In this document: positions 49,579 through 61,589 of the stretch, in pieces
Layout of the letters: each line of letters starts with the position of its first letter
Numbering within the stretch: the first letter of the stretch is position 1
Source: Deltaproteobacteria bacterium
GTDB taxonomy: Bacteria; Desulfobacterota; Desulfarculia; Adiutricales; Adiutricaceae
Length of the DNA stretch: 64,000 nucleotides
Direction of reading: 5' to 3'
Assembly (NCBI GenBank): GCA_031279515.1
Contig: JAITII010000037.1
Span: forward strand, 1 to 64,000
Made by a program: the position numbers and the translations under genes
Notes under the pieces: generated by a model
What the model saw: only the letters and a program-made list of their open reading frames with translations
What the model was told of the DNA's origin: nothing
Databases searched by the model: none

Positions 49579-50724
49579 ATGAAATACAAGATGCTAACTT
49601 TACTTCTGGCTTTAGGATTTTTAATGAGCCCGGCCTGGTCCCAAGAAGCCTATAGTACTGAAGGGAAAAAAAGTTGGGAAATTATAAGCTGGGCCTCTCC
49701 CACCGGGGATATGGCGCCTTATTTCAGCACCCTTTATGGCCTCAAGGCCTTTATAGCCTTTATGAAGGAAAGGGGCGGGAGTCAGTATAGGACCATAGAG
49801 CTATCCACCCTGGAAATAGACGATAGTAAGAAAAACTTCCTCTTTAACCTGGACACCTTGTTCATGGAGGTGAAACCCCAGCTCATTGTAGGGGGGGCCT
49901 GCCATCCCCATGCAAAGGAGATAGCCGACTATTTCCGCCGCTTCTCAATACCTTGGTTTGGACCCTGGTCCGACGCCCCAGAACTCTTTAATGGGAGCGA
50001 TACTGACCCCATAGCCCTACTTCCCTCAGAACCTGCCCAGTTCGAGCTCCTTTTGGCCTACGCCAAGCAGTACTCCCCAGAGGGCAGGGAGGTCTATTTA
50101 ATAGTGGAATCCGGGGCCCCTAGTGATGCCAGCGCAGCTCTAGCTAGGGCCAAAGCCCGCTCTTTGGATATTGACCTCAAGGTAGTGACTCTGGCACCTG
50201 ATTTTCGCTTGCAGGCCAATATGGAAAACCTTATCCCCAATGCTGGTACTGTCATACTCTGGCTGAGCCAAGGAAAAGCCGCAGCTTTCCGCAGGTACCT
50301 TGACAAGAGCACAGCTTATGACACCATCTGGATGTCAGGTGCCATTCTGCCGCCCTCCCGAGAGCTAATAAGATTAAGTGGTGGGACCTGGGTAGGCACC
50401 GTATTTCCGGCTATCCTCCACCCTTCCGAAGAGATCCCCTTGGCACACAAGACGGTTTTAGAAAAATACTCCCAACCTGGCTTAAGCCATAACTACTTAA
50501 CTTACCTGGGCTTTGCCCAGGGTCAGCTCATGGCCAAAGCCCTGGCGCAGGTGGCCAAAGATGACATAACCTCTGCCAATGAAATAGCCTTAAGGCTAAA
50601 AGAAATGGACTTTTCAGGGACCATTAAAAGCGGCACAAAGCTCCCCTTTGGCCCCAATGACTATACAAGCAGTTACCTAGCTGTCGTGGGAATGGACGGC
50701 ACCTGGTATCCGGCGGAATTTTAG
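49579..50724 (+). CDS. ABC-type branched-chain amino acid-like substrate-binding protein (periplasmic binding protein type I)
   Basis: Signal peptide MKYKMLTLLLALGFLMSPAWS; LivJ-like fold segments. SD ggggggt before ATG 49579. Confidence 0.75.
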   Translation: MKYKMLTLLLALGFLMSPAWSQEAYSTEGKKSWEIISWASPTGDMAPYFSTLYGLKAFIAFMKERGGSQYRTIELSTLEIDDSKKNFLFNLDTLFMEVKPQLIVGGACHPHAKEIADYFRRFSIPWFGPWSDAPELFNGSDTDPIALLPSEPAQFELLLAYAKQYSPEGREVYLIVESGAPSDASAALARAKARSLDIDLKVVTLAPDFRLQANMENLIPNAGTVILWLSQGKAAAFRRYLDKSTAYDTIWMSGAILPPSRELIRLSGGTWVGTVFPAILHPSEEIPLAHKTVLEKYSQPGLSHNYLTYLGFAQGQLMAKALAQVAKDDITSANEIALRLKEMDFSGTIKSGTKLPFGPNDYTSSYLAVVGMDGTWYPAEF

Positions 50725-50831
50725 GCTCTTAGGGCCAAAAAGAAAGAGACATAGAGCCCACTTTTTTAGTAAAATTTAAAAGCCCTAGCCCATTTAAGAA
50801 AAGACAAAAAGCCCTTACCCTTTGGTGACCC

Positions 50832-51293
50832 ATGGCAGATAACAATAAACCATCCATCCACTGCCCCAACTGTAATGAAAATGTAACCTTGCCCAACGAA
50901 TCCTGCCCAAAGTGCGGCTACAATTTTAGAACGGGACAGAAGCCAAAATCCGGCCCCAGCCCGCAGCCTGGCATCGAAGCCTTAGCCGCGACTACGGCCC
51001 CCAAAGACCACGGGGCGGCCGATGAGATTCATGACCGCAAAAAGGCCTATTGGCTGGCCGGCGGAGCGGGCCTGGTCATCTTAATCATAGTCCTTGCCAT
51101 CATCTTTTCCGGCGGCTCGGACAAAAAAAATCTTGATCCCACTCCGGCAGTTAGCCAAGGCTCTCTGATGAATGCCCAACAGCATATTGGAGAAGCCCAT
51201 GAAGCAGCTGACCTTGCCAACGAGAGGGTCTCCCAGATGGAACGGCATTACAACGCCGAAGATGGCGCTGAGCCAGAAGAAGCTACCAATTAA
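50832..51293 (+). CDS. Zinc-ribbon protein with one transmembrane helix
   Basis: IHCPNCNENVTLPNESCPKCGYNF; TM segment AYWLAGGAGLVILIIVLAIIF. Confidence 0.8.
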   Translation: MADNNKPSIHCPNCNENVTLPNESCPKCGYNFRTGQKPKSGPSPQPGIEALAATTAPKDHGAADEIHDRKKAYWLAGGAGLVILIIVLAIIFSGGSDKKNLDPTPAVSQGSLMNAQQHIGEAHEAADLANERVSQMERHYNAEDGAEPEEATN

Positions 51294-51308
51294 AGGCCCT
51301 TTTTGCCT

Positions 51309-51923
51309 CTAGCTGTCCTCCACCACCAGGGCATCGGCCAAACAGCCATTTAAGAAGGCCAGGCATTCGAAACCTAGAAATTCAGGTGCTCTAGAGGGAA
51401 AAAGCACCCTCACTTCCACTGGATATTCTTCGTCCGCCTCGATAAAGATGACCCGCAAGGGGATCTTAGGCAGGGCCTCAAAATGCCACAGCTTGCCTCC
51501 GGCCTCGTGTTCCCCTAGAAAGCTGCCCCCTATTTTCTTGGCTGCCTCGGCAAAAAGCTCATGGCCGCCCTGGCCAAAGGCCCTTTCTATCTTTCCATTT
51601 AAGATGTCCTTGCCAGGATCCCTGCGGCCTCTTAGGACCCCGGGCAACTGGTAGAGGGTCAGATACTCATCTCCTGGCTCCCCTTTCCCTTGGGAAAGGG
51701 AATAATGGATAAGTATGCTCCGGCAATTGGCGTGGGACTCCTCTCCGTCTAGGGGAAAGACCCCATCTTTGCTTATGAGGTAGTCCCTACCTAAAAGCCT
51801 GGCATTGGCCCCTTTCTCAGTCACTTTTAGACCCAATTCCTTGGCATTGGCAGTAAAATCCTGTTCTAGGAGCCATAGCTTCAAGCGCTCATAATTTTTT
51901 TCATAACCTGAACTTTCTTCCAT
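51309..51923 (-). CDS. DUF3786-like protein
   Basis: ILIHYSLSQGKGEPGDEYLTLYQLPG..., PKIPLRVIFIEADEEYPVEVRVLFPSRAPEFLGFECLAFL resembles DUF3786. Confidence 0.6.
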   Translation of the reverse strand: MEESSGYEKNYERLKLWLLEQDFTANAKELGLKVTEKGANARLLGRDYLISKDGVFPLDGEESHANCRSILIHYSLSQGKGEPGDEYLTLYQLPGVLRGRRDPGKDILNGKIERAFGQGGHELFAEAAKKIGGSFLGEHEAGGKLWHFEALPKIPLRVIFIEADEEYPVEVRVLFPSRAPEFLGFECLAFLNGCLADALVVEDS

Positions 51924-52051
51924 ATCTTGACCTCTATCTGTGGTTTTTTGCTAAATTTAAGGGAGTTTGGTAAATTTTCTGGCCCGATACTTGCTAAATT
52001 GCTTAAGACTTTAAAGGCGCAAAGCCTGTTACTTAATATGTGGAAAAAGCT

Positions 52052-52519
52052 ATGGCAACCTTTCGATTCAGACTAGAGTTCCTTTTAGACCTTAAAAAGA
52101 GGCTCGAAGAAGAAGCAGCAGCCCGCCAGGCCAAAAGACTGGCCAGTATCAGGGAGCTGGAAGGAAAGATAGCAGCCATAGAAGACAGAAGAACTAGCCT
52201 TAGTACTGAGCTTACCCGTAAGAGTGAGGTGGGGGAAGTGACCCCGGCCTTGCTTTCCTTGTACAGCGACTACCAGGTAAAGCTCCTTCAGGATCTTAAA
52301 AAAGCCGATGAATTATTGTTGCTTAGCCGGAGAGAACTGGCTAAAGAACAGGCTGCCTTGAGAAAGGCCCTGGTGGAACGCCAGCTCATGGAAAAGATAA
52401 AGGAAAAGAAGGCCGAAGCTTTCAAAGCCGAAGAACTCTATAAGGAACAGAATACCCTGGAAGAGTTAGCTTCCCTCATGAAGGCCCGAAAAATCAGGAT
52501 GAACAGCGATGCCAGTTGA
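52052..52519 (+). CDS. FliJ-like coiled-coil protein
   Basis: MATFRFRLEFLLDLKKRLEEEAAARQAKRLASIRELEGKI, typical FliJ N-terminus. Immediately followed by the MotE-like gene. Confidence 0.7.
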   Translation: MATFRFRLEFLLDLKKRLEEEAAARQAKRLASIRELEGKIAAIEDRRTSLSTELTRKSEVGEVTPALLSLYSDYQVKLLQDLKKADELLLLSRRELAKEQAALRKALVERQLMEKIKEKKAEAFKAEELYKEQNTLEELASLMKARKIRMNSDAS

Positions 52520-53615
52520 AACCAAAATCCCTTCTAAAACCCAGGGTGCTAGAGCCCAAGGCCCCAAGGCCCCAAAGCCTTCCCCCTTGTCCCCTAAGGA
52601 CAAGGGGGCAGGTCCCAAGAGCAACCTGCCGGCCCAAAAAAACACTACCAGCTCCAACATCTTTACTAAATTGCGCCTAGTCATCATAGTGGCCCTTATT
52701 GTTTTAATTGTCCGCCTGGCCTTTTCAGGCATCATGTACCTCCATGACTACGATGCCTCTCCCAAGATGAGCACAACTAGCACAGCCGAGGCCTCGCCCT
52801 TAGCCCCTGTTGTAGCCGCGCCAGTAACTGCCGAAACTGCCCAGCTGGTATTGCCCGAGGTGGCAGGCTCAGCCCTGACTGCTATGAGCTCTGGAAGCTC
52901 CATGCTCTCTGGGGCCTCGGTTTTCTTCACCGAAGCAGCAGATCCCTCCCTGGCAGCTGCCGCTGCACCTACCCTTGTGGCAGCTGGCCAAGCAGTACCA
53001 CTACCTCCCAACTCCGAAGACCTCCGCCAGCCCCAGAGGCCTATGAATAATCCCCTGCCCCCTTTACCAGGCAACGGGACCGCAGCTTCCACTGGCGATA
53101 CTGCCACCCCCCAAGTGACTACCTCCACCGGCATGACAGCTGATGCCTTAGCCAGAAGGGAATTTGAGCTAAATCACAGGGAGACTCAGTTAAACACCAG
53201 GGAAGACGCCCTAAGGGAACTGGAGGCCAATGTCAACTTGAGACTCAAAGAGGCACAAGAGAAAGAAGACGAGATCAATCAGCTCATCTTAAGAAATGAC
53301 GCCATCCTGGCCGAGACAAGGTCCGTAAGGGAAGAGCAGCAACAGGCAGACGACGCCTTAAAGGACGAGAGGGTACAGCACCTGGTTGCCGCTTTCAAGA
53401 GCATGAAACCTGAGCAGGCCGCTATGTTGGTAAACAGCATGGAAGACAGCGTAGCAGTTGCACTCCTTACCGCTATGCCAGGCAGGAACGCCGGACTCAT
53501 CTTAGGCCTGGTGGCCCCGGAAAAAGCCGCAAGACTAGTAAAGGCCATTTCTGAGCAGCGCATAGACCCTAGGCTCCTATTAGAAAATACCGAGCTGGAG
53601 ACAGCGGTTCAATAA
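52509..53615 (+). CDS. MotE-like protein (MgtE_N-type C-terminal domain)
   Basis: TM near the N-terminus, long coiled coil, VAAFKSMKPEQAAMLVNSMEDSVAVALLTAMPGRNAGLILGLVAPEKAARLVKAI. Confidence 0.75.
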   Translation: MPVETKIPSKTQGARAQGPKAPKPSPLSPKDKGAGPKSNLPAQKNTTSSNIFTKLRLVIIVALIVLIVRLAFSGIMYLHDYDASPKMSTTSTAEASPLAPVVAAPVTAETAQLVLPEVAGSALTAMSSGSSMLSGASVFFTEAADPSLAAAAAPTLVAAGQAVPLPPNSEDLRQPQRPMNNPLPPLPGNGTAASTGDTATPQVTTSTGMTADALARREFELNHRETQLNTREDALRELEANVNLRLKEAQEKEDEINQLILRNDAILAETRSVREEQQQADDALKDERVQHLVAAFKSMKPEQAAMLVNSMEDSVAVALLTAMPGRNAGLILGLVAPEKAARLVKAISEQRIDPRLLLENTELETAVQ

Positions 53616-53669
53616 AACAAGGCCCCTCATTTCCTCTAAATCATCTTGAACGCCCTTATGATAGACAAA

Positions 53670-53712
53670 AAAGGGGGTATATGTCAAAAAAATTATGACA
53701 TATACCCCCTTT
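53670..53712. terminator. Bidirectional terminator between convergent genes
   Basis: Perfect 17-bp inverted repeat aaagggggtatatgtca ... tgacatataccccctttt-type arms (53670-53686 / 53696-53712). Confidence 0.8.
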
Positions 53713-53726
53713 CCTGTGGCCCAGCT

Positions 53727-54527
53727 TCAAGAGCCAGTTGTTACTCTAGCCGGAGATTTGTTGGGCTGGGGTTCCGGAAACTGCAAAATACGCTTTCGCA
53801 AAAAACCTATGATAAAGTACATAGCCGGCTCTATAAAAGCCAGGGAAAATAAGACCGAGAGGATAACAAGAAGGCGTACGTACAAAGGAGTAAATCCAGC
53901 GCTTATCCTGCTCCAGGCAAGGTCCGCCACATAGCCCTCTTGAAACTCGGCTATTAGGTCCCTTTCCACAATAGCTTTCAGCTCCACAGGGGAATAAGGA
54001 CCGCCCTCCCCCAAGGAGTTTAGTAAGACGCTATACACATGGGCTTCAAAAAAGGTGAAGATCTCGTAGCGCTTGGCCTTGAAAGCAGTAGTTAAGCCCT
54101 CCTGGCCGGTTAAAAACACAAAGGAAAGCTCACTGTGATTGAAGCCAGATATGACGTTGGCGATATCCCCTATAAACTCCTCTCCCAGATTGGCTCCGCC
54201 TGTGGCCAGCTCTATCTCAGACAAGGCGCTATAGGTGGCGTAAACCGAAAGCTCAGTTACCTTACCTCTCACCTTTTCAAAGCCATCTTGGACAGTGGAC
54301 TCTATTCCCCAAACACCAAAAGCTAAAATCGCGATGATTACAAAAATAAAAGAGAAGTAAACATAATATAGTTTGGCAAGGAAATTATAAAATCGGTTCT
54401 TGCGTGTAAATAACCCAAGCCTACCCAAAAACATCGCTATGGCTATGCCAACTATTAAGCCTACTATCCCGCCTAGAATCAGATAAAATGTAATGGACGA
54501 AATACTAAAAGATTCAATATAATTCAC
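53727..54527 (-). CDS. Membrane protein of unknown function
   Basis: Three strong hydrophobic segments (N-terminal two, C-terminal one); low-complexity-free 266-aa ORF. Confidence 0.65.
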   Translation of the reverse strand: MNYIESFSISSITFYLILGGIVGLIVGIAIAMFLGRLGLFTRKNRFYNFLAKLYYVYFSFIFVIIAILAFGVWGIESTVQDGFEKVRGKVTELSVYATYSALSEIELATGGANLGEEFIGDIANVISGFNHSELSFVFLTGQEGLTTAFKAKRYEIFTFFEAHVYSVLLNSLGEGGPYSPVELKAIVERDLIAEFQEGYVADLAWSRISAGFTPLYVRLLVILSVLFSLAFIEPAMYFIIGFLRKRILQFPEPQPNKSPARVTTGS

Positions 54528-55337
54528 AATAACTCCATTTAGTTCTTTATAAAACTGTGAATAAACGGAGTCGATTTAGGATTATCGTTTTTAACATTTT
54601 TTTAGCCCAGAGTCAAGGGCAAAAAAATTAACTCTGAGGACTTTAATGTAACAAGATAAAATTTAAGAAGGATTTTACTCCACTGCTAATAAGTTTAGGC
54701 TACTTTTTTAGAAGGCTATACTAATTACAAGAAAATGATACAATTTCCCTTGGGCAAACTAACTAACGTTCAGTATCAACTACTTTATCTGACTATTTTG
54801 CAGTTTTTCTTTATCCCCCTTTCCGTTAGGGCTCGGCACCAAGCTTTGCTAGCTTGGAAATATAGTAAATACCATAATAAGTCTAGAATTGACTTATAGC
54901 TACTACTAAATACTTAGCTCTTTTGCAATCGGTTTTTAGCCAGCATTAGCTAACTAAAATATCTTTGATCTATAGCCTTATTGCTTTAAAAAAGCTCCAA
55001 AAGGAAAATAATATTTTCCAAGCTATCCTTCCTTAATTTTTCAAAAAGTTCTCGCACTTTAAACTCTATTATAAAAGGCCATACGATAGGCGCTTTTCTA
55101 GTCAATCGTCCTGGTTTTTTTGCCTTTCATTTTAGTGTTTTTAATAAAATATTCATCTTTCCTGGTTTTTGTCATTTACCTAGTGTTTTCCGATAATATC
55201 CCCATTTACCTAAAGAGCCTCCAAATTCAGCATAGAGAGAAAATCTTAAAAGACCTTTAAAATAAGAGAAACTAATGGGTAGCAAAAAAGTACAAAGCTT
55301 CTTATGAAAGCTTCTAGAGCTAATAAGCATGCACAAA

Positions 55338-55382
55338 AAAACCCTCTTATTCTTTCACTAATGGAAAGAATAAGAGGGTTTT
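55338..55382 (-). terminator. Strong terminator downstream of eno
   Basis: Perfect 19-bp stem aaaaccctcttattctttc / gaaagaataagagggtttt, 7-nt loop. Confidence 0.85.
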
Positions 55383-55404
55383 AAAAAAATCTTTCTCTAG
55401 CTAA

Positions 55405-56685
<1,281 letters not shown>

Positions 56686-56950
56686 CTAAAACTAAAGCCT
56701 TTGCGGCCGTAATGCCGGACAGAGCCGACAGCTATGTAAATACTAATTACTAAGGCGGTACAGATAATTATAATACCATTTTTTTCCCTTTACCAAAGGG
56801 TCTATCTTTTTTTTAAAGCTAGATCTAGGCTTTTGTTCAATTTAGCTGGTATTGTTTGACAGTTAAAAGGGATAAATACAGCTCATGCCCCTAAATAATA
56901 GGGAACATATATTTTTTATAACTATATATTGTGCTTATAAAAAAAAGTAA

Positions 56951-56973
56951 AAAGGGTGCCAAAGGCACCCTTT
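56951..56973 (-). terminator. Terminator downstream of LpoA-like gene
   Basis: aaagggtgcc-aaa-ggcacccttt. Confidence 0.75.
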
Positions 56974-56982
56974 AAATTATTT

Positions 56983-58968
56983 TTATGGGTTACGAAAAGG
57001 GCCTGCCTCTTTCAGAAGGGTAAATTCAGTCCCTTTAACAGTTAAAAATACGGGTTCCACCCTGTATTCCCCCTGGCTATCAAAGGAAAAGGGTCCAGTG
57101 GCACCTGGGAAGCTCGTCTGCAACAAAAGGGCCCTTCCCAGGTTTACGCGGTTGGTACCTCCTGACCCCAATGCCGTCAAAATGGCCACGCCGGCATCAT
57201 AGCCGTAAGCTGCGAACTGGCCAGGATTTTTGCCGGTATTAGCCATATAGGTCTCGCTTAGGGCTAAGGCCTCAGGGCTGCGGCTTAAGGAACTAAAGGG
57301 AACTGGTATTGCAGAGTCCTTTAGATATCTTCCGGAATTCTGGGGGAGATCGGGGGTGACCCACAAAAGGGAGCCTAGGTACTCCATGCGGGTGACATCG
57401 TTATAGGCCATCTGAGCTAAGATTAAAGAGACCACCCTGGCTGAATCCGGCAGATACATGGCAGTATAACTGGTGGGCGCTTGATAGGAAGTGGAAGCCC
57501 TCCGGACGCTTTGTCCGCCTGAGACCCTGTCTACCGCATCCTTCCAGTTGCCAGTCTGAAAGTCGTAAGTGTCTTGGACAAGCACCTGGGCGCCTAAACG
57601 GACAGCCTCAGCCTGGAAATATGCCAGCATATTCTGGCCATAGCTGTCGTTGGGATAGAGGGCGGCAAGGCTTTTGTGCCCTTTATCCAAAACCGCATAA
57701 CGGGCAACGGATTCCGCCTGGTGCTTGGGGGTCAAAAAGATCCTAAAGACATAGTTTCTATCCTGGGTAATTCCCAAACGCTGGGAAATGGCGATAAGAG
57801 GAATGCCCACCTGCTGTGCCGTTTGCGCAGCAGCTAGGGCCTCGGGGCTGTTAATTGGTCCCACCACGGCTATGACAGTGGGATCGTCTGCCGCCTCGCT
57901 CACCAGGCGCACGGCATTTGCGGGCTTACCTTCAGTGTCCAGCTCCCTTATGGAAATGGGTGCCCCTGACTTATTAATGGCAATCCTTAAGCCGGCTAGG
58001 ATTTCCTGGGAAAAGGGAGCGCTATTGTCCTGGCTTAAAGGTAGGATAGCCGCTATCACCATTCCCTGGGGGATGGGCCCGGCTGTTAGCATACCGCCTG
58101 CCCCCTGGACTCCCCCTGCACCAGCCGGCGGCACATACTGGGCCGGATTAAAACTCGCACTTGGCGATGGCACCGAAGCCGGGCTAGTGCCCAAGCTTGC
58201 AAGGGACGCCGCCCAGGGATGGGTGGGGAAATAGTTCAGGAAATACTGTGCCTGGGCCTGGTAAGTGGCCATATCCCCGCTTTTTGCTGACTGAAAGGCC
58301 ATGAACCACACAGCCTCTGGGCCAGGATAGTTAGAGCCATACTGACGGGCTATGTTACTTAGCTCCTCTTGAGAAAGATGCTCTAAAGACGCCGCCAATC
58401 CCTGTATCGCCTGGTTTCTGGTGGTGGTATCTGCGGCACTTTGTACCGCTAAATAGGTCTGACCCGCCTCCGAGTACCTGCCTAACAAATAGAGGGAACC
58501 CGCCTCCACTAGACGCATTGCCGCTTGACCCTCTCCACTTAGTCCGCCTACTGCCGCCCTGGCAGCCTCCAAGGCTTCCTTGGGCCGGTTCATGGCCAGA
58601 TACACTTGGGGTAACCTTTCGGCAGCCTGGCGGGCATAGGACCCGCCGGGATACTCCTTTGCAAGGGTATTGTAAAGGCCCAGGGCAGCCCGGAAATCCC
58701 CCGCCCTTTCCGCCGCCGTACCAGCAGTAGAAAGTACCGCCTCCCTTATTGGGGAGCTGGGATTGGAGGAGAGATAAAGGTTGTAATCCCTCAAGGCCGA
58801 GCTAAAGTCGCCCCTGCGGGCCGCCTCGTCTGCCCGGTTAAGGACTGTGTCTCCAGCAGAATCCCACCCGGTAGACCCGCTTGGGCTGCCGGTAAAAGTT
58901 ATGCAGGAGCTTAAAAAGAGTACTAGTAGTAGGGTAAGGGGCAAGCGCGAGAGTGAGGGCAGGGACAT
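56983..58968 (-). CDS. LpoA-like penicillin-binding protein activator / TPR + periplasmic-binding-fold lipoprotein
   Basis: Lipobox LFLSSC; TPR-like repeats; VIAAILPLSQDNSAPFSQEILAGLRIAINKSG; VAVVGPINSPEALAAAQTAQQVGIPLIAISQR. Confidence 0.8.
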   Translation of the reverse strand: MSLPSLSRLPLTLLLVLFLSSCITFTGSPSGSTGWDSAGDTVLNRADEAARRGDFSSALRDYNLYLSSNPSSPIREAVLSTAGTAAERAGDFRAALGLYNTLAKEYPGGSYARQAAERLPQVYLAMNRPKEALEAARAAVGGLSGEGQAAMRLVEAGSLYLLGRYSEAGQTYLAVQSAADTTTRNQAIQGLAASLEHLSQEELSNIARQYGSNYPGPEAVWFMAFQSAKSGDMATYQAQAQYFLNYFPTHPWAASLASLGTSPASVPSPSASFNPAQYVPPAGAGGVQGAGGMLTAGPIPQGMVIAAILPLSQDNSAPFSQEILAGLRIAINKSGAPISIRELDTEGKPANAVRLVSEAADDPTVIAVVGPINSPEALAAAQTAQQVGIPLIAISQRLGITQDRNYVFRIFLTPKHQAESVARYAVLDKGHKSLAALYPNDSYGQNMLAYFQAEAVRLGAQVLVQDTYDFQTGNWKDAVDRVSGGQSVRRASTSYQAPTSYTAMYLPDSARVVSLILAQMAYNDVTRMEYLGSLLWVTPDLPQNSGRYLKDSAIPVPFSSLSRSPEALALSETYMANTGKNPGQFAAYGYDAGVAILTALGSGGTNRVNLGRALLLQTSFPGATGPFSFDSQGEYRVEPVFLTVKGTEFTLLKEAGPFRNP

Positions 58969-59064
58969 AAAGGCTCTTTCCTAAATATTTACTGTTATTT
59001 TCACTTTCTACCAAGGGGAGGCTAAAAGCTCCCCTGGTTTTGGTTTTTTGTTTTTTTGATTTCT

Positions 59065-60711
59065 TTAAAAGCCCAGCTGGGATAGGAGATCGTTTACCGC
59101 CCCCTGATCCAAACGGCTTTCCGCGCCCGGGCCCTTTAATTCCGAAGGTTCCCCTGTGGTGGAGAGCTTTTCCAGCATCTTGTCCACTTCCGCCTGAGCC
59201 ACCTTGTCGGTCTCCTCTTTGGGACGGCGGGCCGCAGGTGCCTCGTGGTGGGCCTTTATCTTGGTATCCACGGATACCAGCATGGAAAGGAGCTGGACCT
59301 GAATCTCCCCTATGAGGGCGACTATCTTTTTAATGCGCTGACCTGAAAGATCCTGGAAGGAAAGCGCCTCCATAATATGTGTGAGATGGTTTGTTGTGTT
59401 TTTTATCAGCTTATCCGAGGCGCCTATGGTCTGGATTATGACGTCCCTATCTTTATTCAAGATGGTAGTAGTGCCCTGTCCGCCTCCGCCAGCAGAGCCC
59501 CCTGAAGCTGTAACTAAAGCACCGCCTGCGATGAGGGAATCCAATTCTCCCACCAGGTGGCCCAAAGACGCGTACTGTCCTGCCCCGCCATTACCAGGTT
59601 GGGCAATAGCAGTGCTAGCTGCCACAGGCACTTCCGCTACCTTGGCCGGCACCTCTTCCACCTGGCCCTCCAGGGGCAAATTGGAGTCCAGAAAGATGCT
59701 CCCCAAGGTCTGGTTCATCTTTTTTAAAATTTCCCGATGCTTTTCAGCCTTGGTGTGGGTATAGATGATCTTCAAAAGTGAGGAGAGGGGAATATTATAC
59801 AGTCCATCGTCTTCTCCGATATTTAAGGCCAGCTCGGAAAGCTCGTGGATGATAGGCTCCTCGTCAAAGTCGCCTAGGGACTCCCGCATCTCTTTGATAT
59901 GGTCCTTTACAGACTCATTGGTGCAGAACTCGTAGAGGGTCTGGAAGATAGTATCTAGACTGAATACTACCATAGTACTGGGAGCAGCAACTGGCGCAGG
60001 CTCTGGGGCCTCCTTTGGGCTCCCATTGCCCCCAGAACCCTGGGAAAGCTTTTCCACAACGCTCTTAAGCTCCCCGAACTTTTCCACAAAGGCCTGGTAA
60101 TCCTTGCCATTGGCCCCGCTTACATCATTGGGGGTAGAGGTAGTATCTTCACCTTTAGGTTCTATGATGAACTCCAGGTTATTTAAGGCGCTCATCTGCT
60201 TATTTAGGTTATCCACATCCGCCTGAATAAGATCGGTTAGATCCATGATCTGGATGGAGGCCTTTTCAGTTATCTCCACCACCTCTTCCAACTGGCCCTT
60301 GGCATCTTCTAGATCCTCTCCGGTACGGGAGAGGCCATCCCCTTCCGCCACTGGGAGCTCATTTACCGAAATGGAGAGCTGGCGAGCCAATTGCCCGATA
60401 CTCCCAAAAAGCTCCTGGGAGATCTCCTGGAAAAACGCCGTTCCAGAACCATCCTTAGACCCATGCACGCTGTCTTCCGGAGCTTGTGGAGCAGCCGCAT
60501 CCTGGGGATGCGACTGCAAGCTAGCTCCCGGGCTTATAACTCCCATCCCAGTATTGGCCTTTACCAATTCTGGGGTGACTTTTATCTGATAAATAGCCTC
60601 GGGAGTCACTATGCGGAATTCACCCACTCCCAGCTCAAAGCCAATTACCGGAGGACTCGTGCTCATGGTAATCCTTTTACTTGCCCAAAAAGGCACACCC
60701 TTACCCGTCAA
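59065..60711 (-). CDS. CheZ-like chemotaxis phosphatase, enlarged
   Basis: ALSFQDLSGQRIKKIVALIGEIQVQLLSML (CheZ active-site helix pattern) and C-terminal VNDLLSQLGF, like the CheZ CheY-binding peptide. Confidence 0.75.
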   Translation of the reverse strand: MTGKGVPFWASKRITMSTSPPVIGFELGVGEFRIVTPEAIYQIKVTPELVKANTGMGVISPGASLQSHPQDAAAPQAPEDSVHGSKDGSGTAFFQEISQELFGSIGQLARQLSISVNELPVAEGDGLSRTGEDLEDAKGQLEEVVEITEKASIQIMDLTDLIQADVDNLNKQMSALNNLEFIIEPKGEDTTSTPNDVSGANGKDYQAFVEKFGELKSVVEKLSQGSGGNGSPKEAPEPAPVAAPSTMVVFSLDTIFQTLYEFCTNESVKDHIKEMRESLGDFDEEPIIHELSELALNIGEDDGLYNIPLSSLLKIIYTHTKAEKHREILKKMNQTLGSIFLDSNLPLEGQVEEVPAKVAEVPVAASTAIAQPGNGGAGQYASLGHLVGELDSLIAGGALVTASGGSAGGGGQGTTTILNKDRDVIIQTIGASDKLIKNTTNHLTHIMEALSFQDLSGQRIKKIVALIGEIQVQLLSMLVSVDTKIKAHHEAPAARRPKEETDKVAQAEVDKMLEKLSTTGEPSELKGPGAESRLDQGAVNDLLSQLGF

Positions 60712-60725
60712 TGGGGAAAATTAAA

Positions 60726-61109
60726 TCAATTGTCCAATAGTCTTATCAAAGTCTTGAAACGCAGAACGAAAAGGCTTTTATCTGTCCAAATTCTAGAAGT
60801 GGCCACTTCACCGGCTAGAAATAGGGGTGCGGAATGTCCAGTGGCAGGGCATAAGCTCCCGTCAACATCCAATTTGTGATTAGGGACTTCCATAGCCAGA
60901 CACAGAAAGGGGTCCTGGCCATGATCCTTCTGGCTGAGCCAGGAAGGCTGCCTATGCCTCCTGATGTGGATATGACCCCAGGGCAGCCTTTCACTATTGT
61001 CTAAAAGACGCCAAACTGGGTATACCCCAGGTTCCAAAAAGGCCCCCAAATCCATTTTACAGGTCCCCGCAGCAAAGTGGTAGCTAGAAGAAGAAAACTT
61101 AAAAGGCAT
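60726..61109 (-). CDS. Hypothetical protein, 127 aa
   Basis: Intact ORF directly upstream of the CheZ-like gene, with gggag SD-like sequence 8 nt before the ATG. Confidence 0.45.
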   Translation of the reverse strand: MPFKFSSSSYHFAAGTCKMDLGAFLEPGVYPVWRLLDNSERLPWGHIHIRRHRQPSWLSQKDHGQDPFLCLAMEVPNHKLDVDGSLCPATGHSAPLFLAGEVATSRIWTDKSLFVLRFKTLIRLLDN

Positions 61110-61400
61110 TTAGATGCTCCCGGCGGGTTTAGCCGCCCGGCGCCGGTTGCCGGCGAAGTTAGATAAAGACAGGCTTTGGGATGGGGACAAAGGCACTCAT
61201 TATGGTACTAAACGCCCAAAATAGTTTAATGCAACTAAATGCCCTTTAGGGCATTTATTCTAGCAAAGGGGCGAAATCTAGTCAATTTAAGCCTAGAGGG
61301 GAAACCCTCTGCCCTTGGCCATCACTATAATTATATAAAATTTATTGTAATTATGCATGATTATTTAGGCCCGTAGTTTGAGAAGGAAAAAAGAGTTTTC

Positions 61401-61589
61401 CTATTTCTCTTTTCGGCAGTCCTGTACTTTTTCTAAAAGGTGCACCATTACTGAAAAATAATGCAATAATGATGCCTTATTTTCGGCATTTTTTGCAGCC
61501 TTTGCCTTTTTGGCCAATTCTTTCATCATCTTTTGGCTTATTTGTCCTTGGATATCAAGGGCAGCAAAAAAGCCTATAATTTCAGACAA
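61401..61589 (-). CDS. Small hypothetical protein, 62 aa
   Basis: Helical, Ala/Lys-rich ORF MSEIIGFFAALDIQGQISQKMMKELAKKAKAAKNAENKASLLHYF. Confidence 0.4.
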   Translation of the reverse strand: MSEIIGFFAALDIQGQISQKMMKELAKKAKAAKNAENKASLLHYFSVMVHLLEKVQDCRKEK

